Below, one piece after another: positions 62,889 to 64,000 of a stretch of 64,000 nucleotides of DNA (positions within the stretch are counted from its first letter, which is position 1; each line of letters starts with the position of its first letter). The notes below the pieces were generated by a model that ran no database searches, was not told where the DNA came from, and saw nothing but the letters and a program-made list of their open reading frames with translations. Location of the stretch: NCBI RefSeq assembly GCF_002909255.1, contig NZ_PIOB01000010.1:62001-126000 (forward strand). Reading direction: 5' to 3'. The position numbers and the translations under genes were made by a program. The stretch is from Arenibacter hampyeongensis (GTDB lineage: Bacteria; Bacteroidota; Bacteroidia; Flavobacteriales; Flavobacteriaceae).

Positions 62889-64000
62889 ATGGACGTCTCT
62901 ATACGAACCGCCGATATCATTACGATTCTCCTTTATCTTCTAGGGCTCATGGGGGTTGGTATTTATTTTTCAAAAAGAAACAAGACCACAGAAGAATATT
63001 TTTTGGGAAGCAGATCCTTCTCGGGATGGGTTTTAGGGCTTTCCATGCTTGGAACCATTGTCAGTTCAGCTACCTTTTTGGCACTTCCCGCAGCTGCCTA
63101 TATATTGGATTGGCGACAACTAACCATAAGTTTAGCGGTGCCTTTTGTTGCCGTCCTTGCTGTTTTGATATTTATCCCTTTTTTTCGTCGTGGAAAGTTT
63201 ATTTCTGCCTTTGAGTATTTAGGAGAAAGATATGGCAAGATTCCTAGAATTTATGGTACGGTTAGCTTCGTTATCCTACAGCTGATTAGAATGGCACAAA
63301 TCCTATTTTTAGTATCACTGGTCATTCAGTTTTTGACAGGAGCTCCCATAAGTATAGTCATAATAGGAACAGGGATATTCATAGGAATATATACTATTTT
63401 AGGAGGTTTTGAAGCTGTCATTTGGACCGATGTTGTGCAGGCAATAATATTAATTGTGGGGGGAATCCTTTGTTGTGTTTGGGTGGTAATGGATCTGCCC
63501 GGAGGGTTAGGACAAATTTTCGAGGTCGGTTCAGCCAATAATAAATTTAGTTTGGGCGAAATGGATTTTGATTTGGGTAGGCGTACATTTTACACCGTAG
63601 CAATTTTAGGGGTTATCAATTGGTTGGGCATCTATGCCGGGGATCAAAATATGGTACAGCGCTACGCCTCGGCAAAATCTACCCGTGAAGCCAAAAAAGC
63701 TACAATAGTGTATTCAGCAATTGCAGTTCCAATGTGGATTATGTTCTTTTTTATAGGCACGGCCCTTTTCGTGTACTACCAGGAATTTCCCAATACGTTA
63801 ATAAACAGTCTCGAAGCAGACCAGATTCTTCCCTATTTTATTCTTTCCGAAATTCCTCCGGTGATTACAGGGATAGTTATTTCGGCCGTTATTGCCGCCG
63901 CCATGAGTACGATGGATTCTGGCATAAACTCGATATCAACAGTCACTGTAATCGATTTGATGAAACCATGGTTGAACAAAGGAAAATCTGATCGGTTCTA
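62889..64000 (+). CDS. Sodium:solute symporter (SSS family), 3' end outside window
   Basis: From ATG 62889 the frame is open to the window end (370 codons seen). SSS-family features: TADIITILLYLLGLMGVGIYF, then KTTEEYFLGSRSFSGWVLGLSMLGTIVSSATFL (in parts), GIYTILGGFEAVIWTDVVQAIIL, and YAGDQNMVQRYASAKSTREAKK (in parts), the sodium-solute signature. It likely imports the sugar released by the exported enzymes of the locus. 86 bp after the preceding gene. Confidence 0.9.
   Translation, partial: MDVSIRTADIITILLYLLGLMGVGIYFSKRNKTTEEYFLGSRSFSGWVLGLSMLGTIVSSATFLALPAAAYILDWRQLTISLAVPFVAVLAVLIFIPFFRRGKFISAFEYLGERYGKIPRIYGTVSFVILQLIRMAQILFLVSLVIQFLTGAPISIVIIGTGIFIGIYTILGGFEAVIWTDVVQAIILIVGGILCCVWVVMDLPGGLGQIFEVGSANNKFSLGEMDFDLGRRTFYTVAILGVINWLGIYAGDQNMVQRYASAKSTREAKKATIVYSAIAVPMWIMFFFIGTALFVYYQEFPNTLINSLEADQILPYFILSEIPPVITGIVISAVIAAAMSTMDSGINSISTVTVIDLMKPWLNKGKSDRF

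Overview
The window looks like the chromosome of a marine member of the Flavobacteriaceae (Bacteroidetes). The evidence is the low G+C with short A/T-rich intergenic regions, several Bacteroidetes-type -7 boxes (TAnnTTTG), a DUF1800/DUF1501 exported pair with a type IX-like C-terminal tail, Tat and lipoprotein signals typical of the group, a flavobacterial polyamine cluster, and a glycan-utilisation locus. A Maribacter/Arenibacter-like genus is plausible, but the sequence alone does not fix it.

1-31 kb is a core-genome stretch. It holds a YraN-type nuclease, the DUF1800/DUF1501 pair, metG, tex, a ferritin with a Cys-rich small protein behind it, ssb, a short overlapping operon (DUF6265, VOC, left-handed beta-helix, zinc ribbon), a CBS protein, a membrane M28 peptidase with a YeeZ-like dehydrogenase, a retropepsin-RimK fusion, a polyamine operon (arginine decarboxylase, agmatinase, deoxyhypusine-synthase-like enzyme, acidic protein, RMD1 protein) and moaE-moaC. 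At 9.3-10.6 kb this is interrupted by a tandem array. Three copies of a 130-bp bipartite REP-like element alternate with one intact and one broken gene for a small GIY-YIG nuclease, and decayed REP halves lie on both sides.

31.77-53.15 kb is a 21.3-kb integrative and mobilizable element (IME) inserted into the 3' end of tRNA-Arg(CCT). A 24-bp exact duplicate of the tRNA 3' end marks the left junction, and the intact tRNA with an adjacent tyrosine integrase marks the right. The backbone is integrase, HTH/excisionase-like protein, VapE-type ATPase, toprim primase, MobC, relaxase and a coiled-coil membrane protein. No conjugation or capsid genes are seen. Cargo on the left is a ParE-type toxin-antitoxin pair, a BLUF protein lacking the photochemical Gln, a GntR regulator with its operator, and an outer-membrane barrel. 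Cargo on the right is a nine-gene operon divergent from an AraC regulator. It encodes an aldo/keto reductase, a CMD protein, a cupin lipoprotein, two NTF2-like proteins, a flavodoxin, a quinol-monooxygenase-like protein, and a Tat-exported two-subunit molybdenum hydroxylase (IorAB type).

53.4-64 kb is a sugar-utilisation locus behind a LacI-type palindrome. It has an AraB-type kinase, FucI-type isomerase, three exported sialidase-fold (BNR) proteins, a Tat-exported M14-type metallohydrolase and a sodium:solute symporter cut by the window end. The likely logic is external release of a sugar, uptake by the symporter, isomerisation and phosphorylation. The FucI plus ribulokinase pairing suggests D-arabinose/L-fucose-like substrates, but this is inference.
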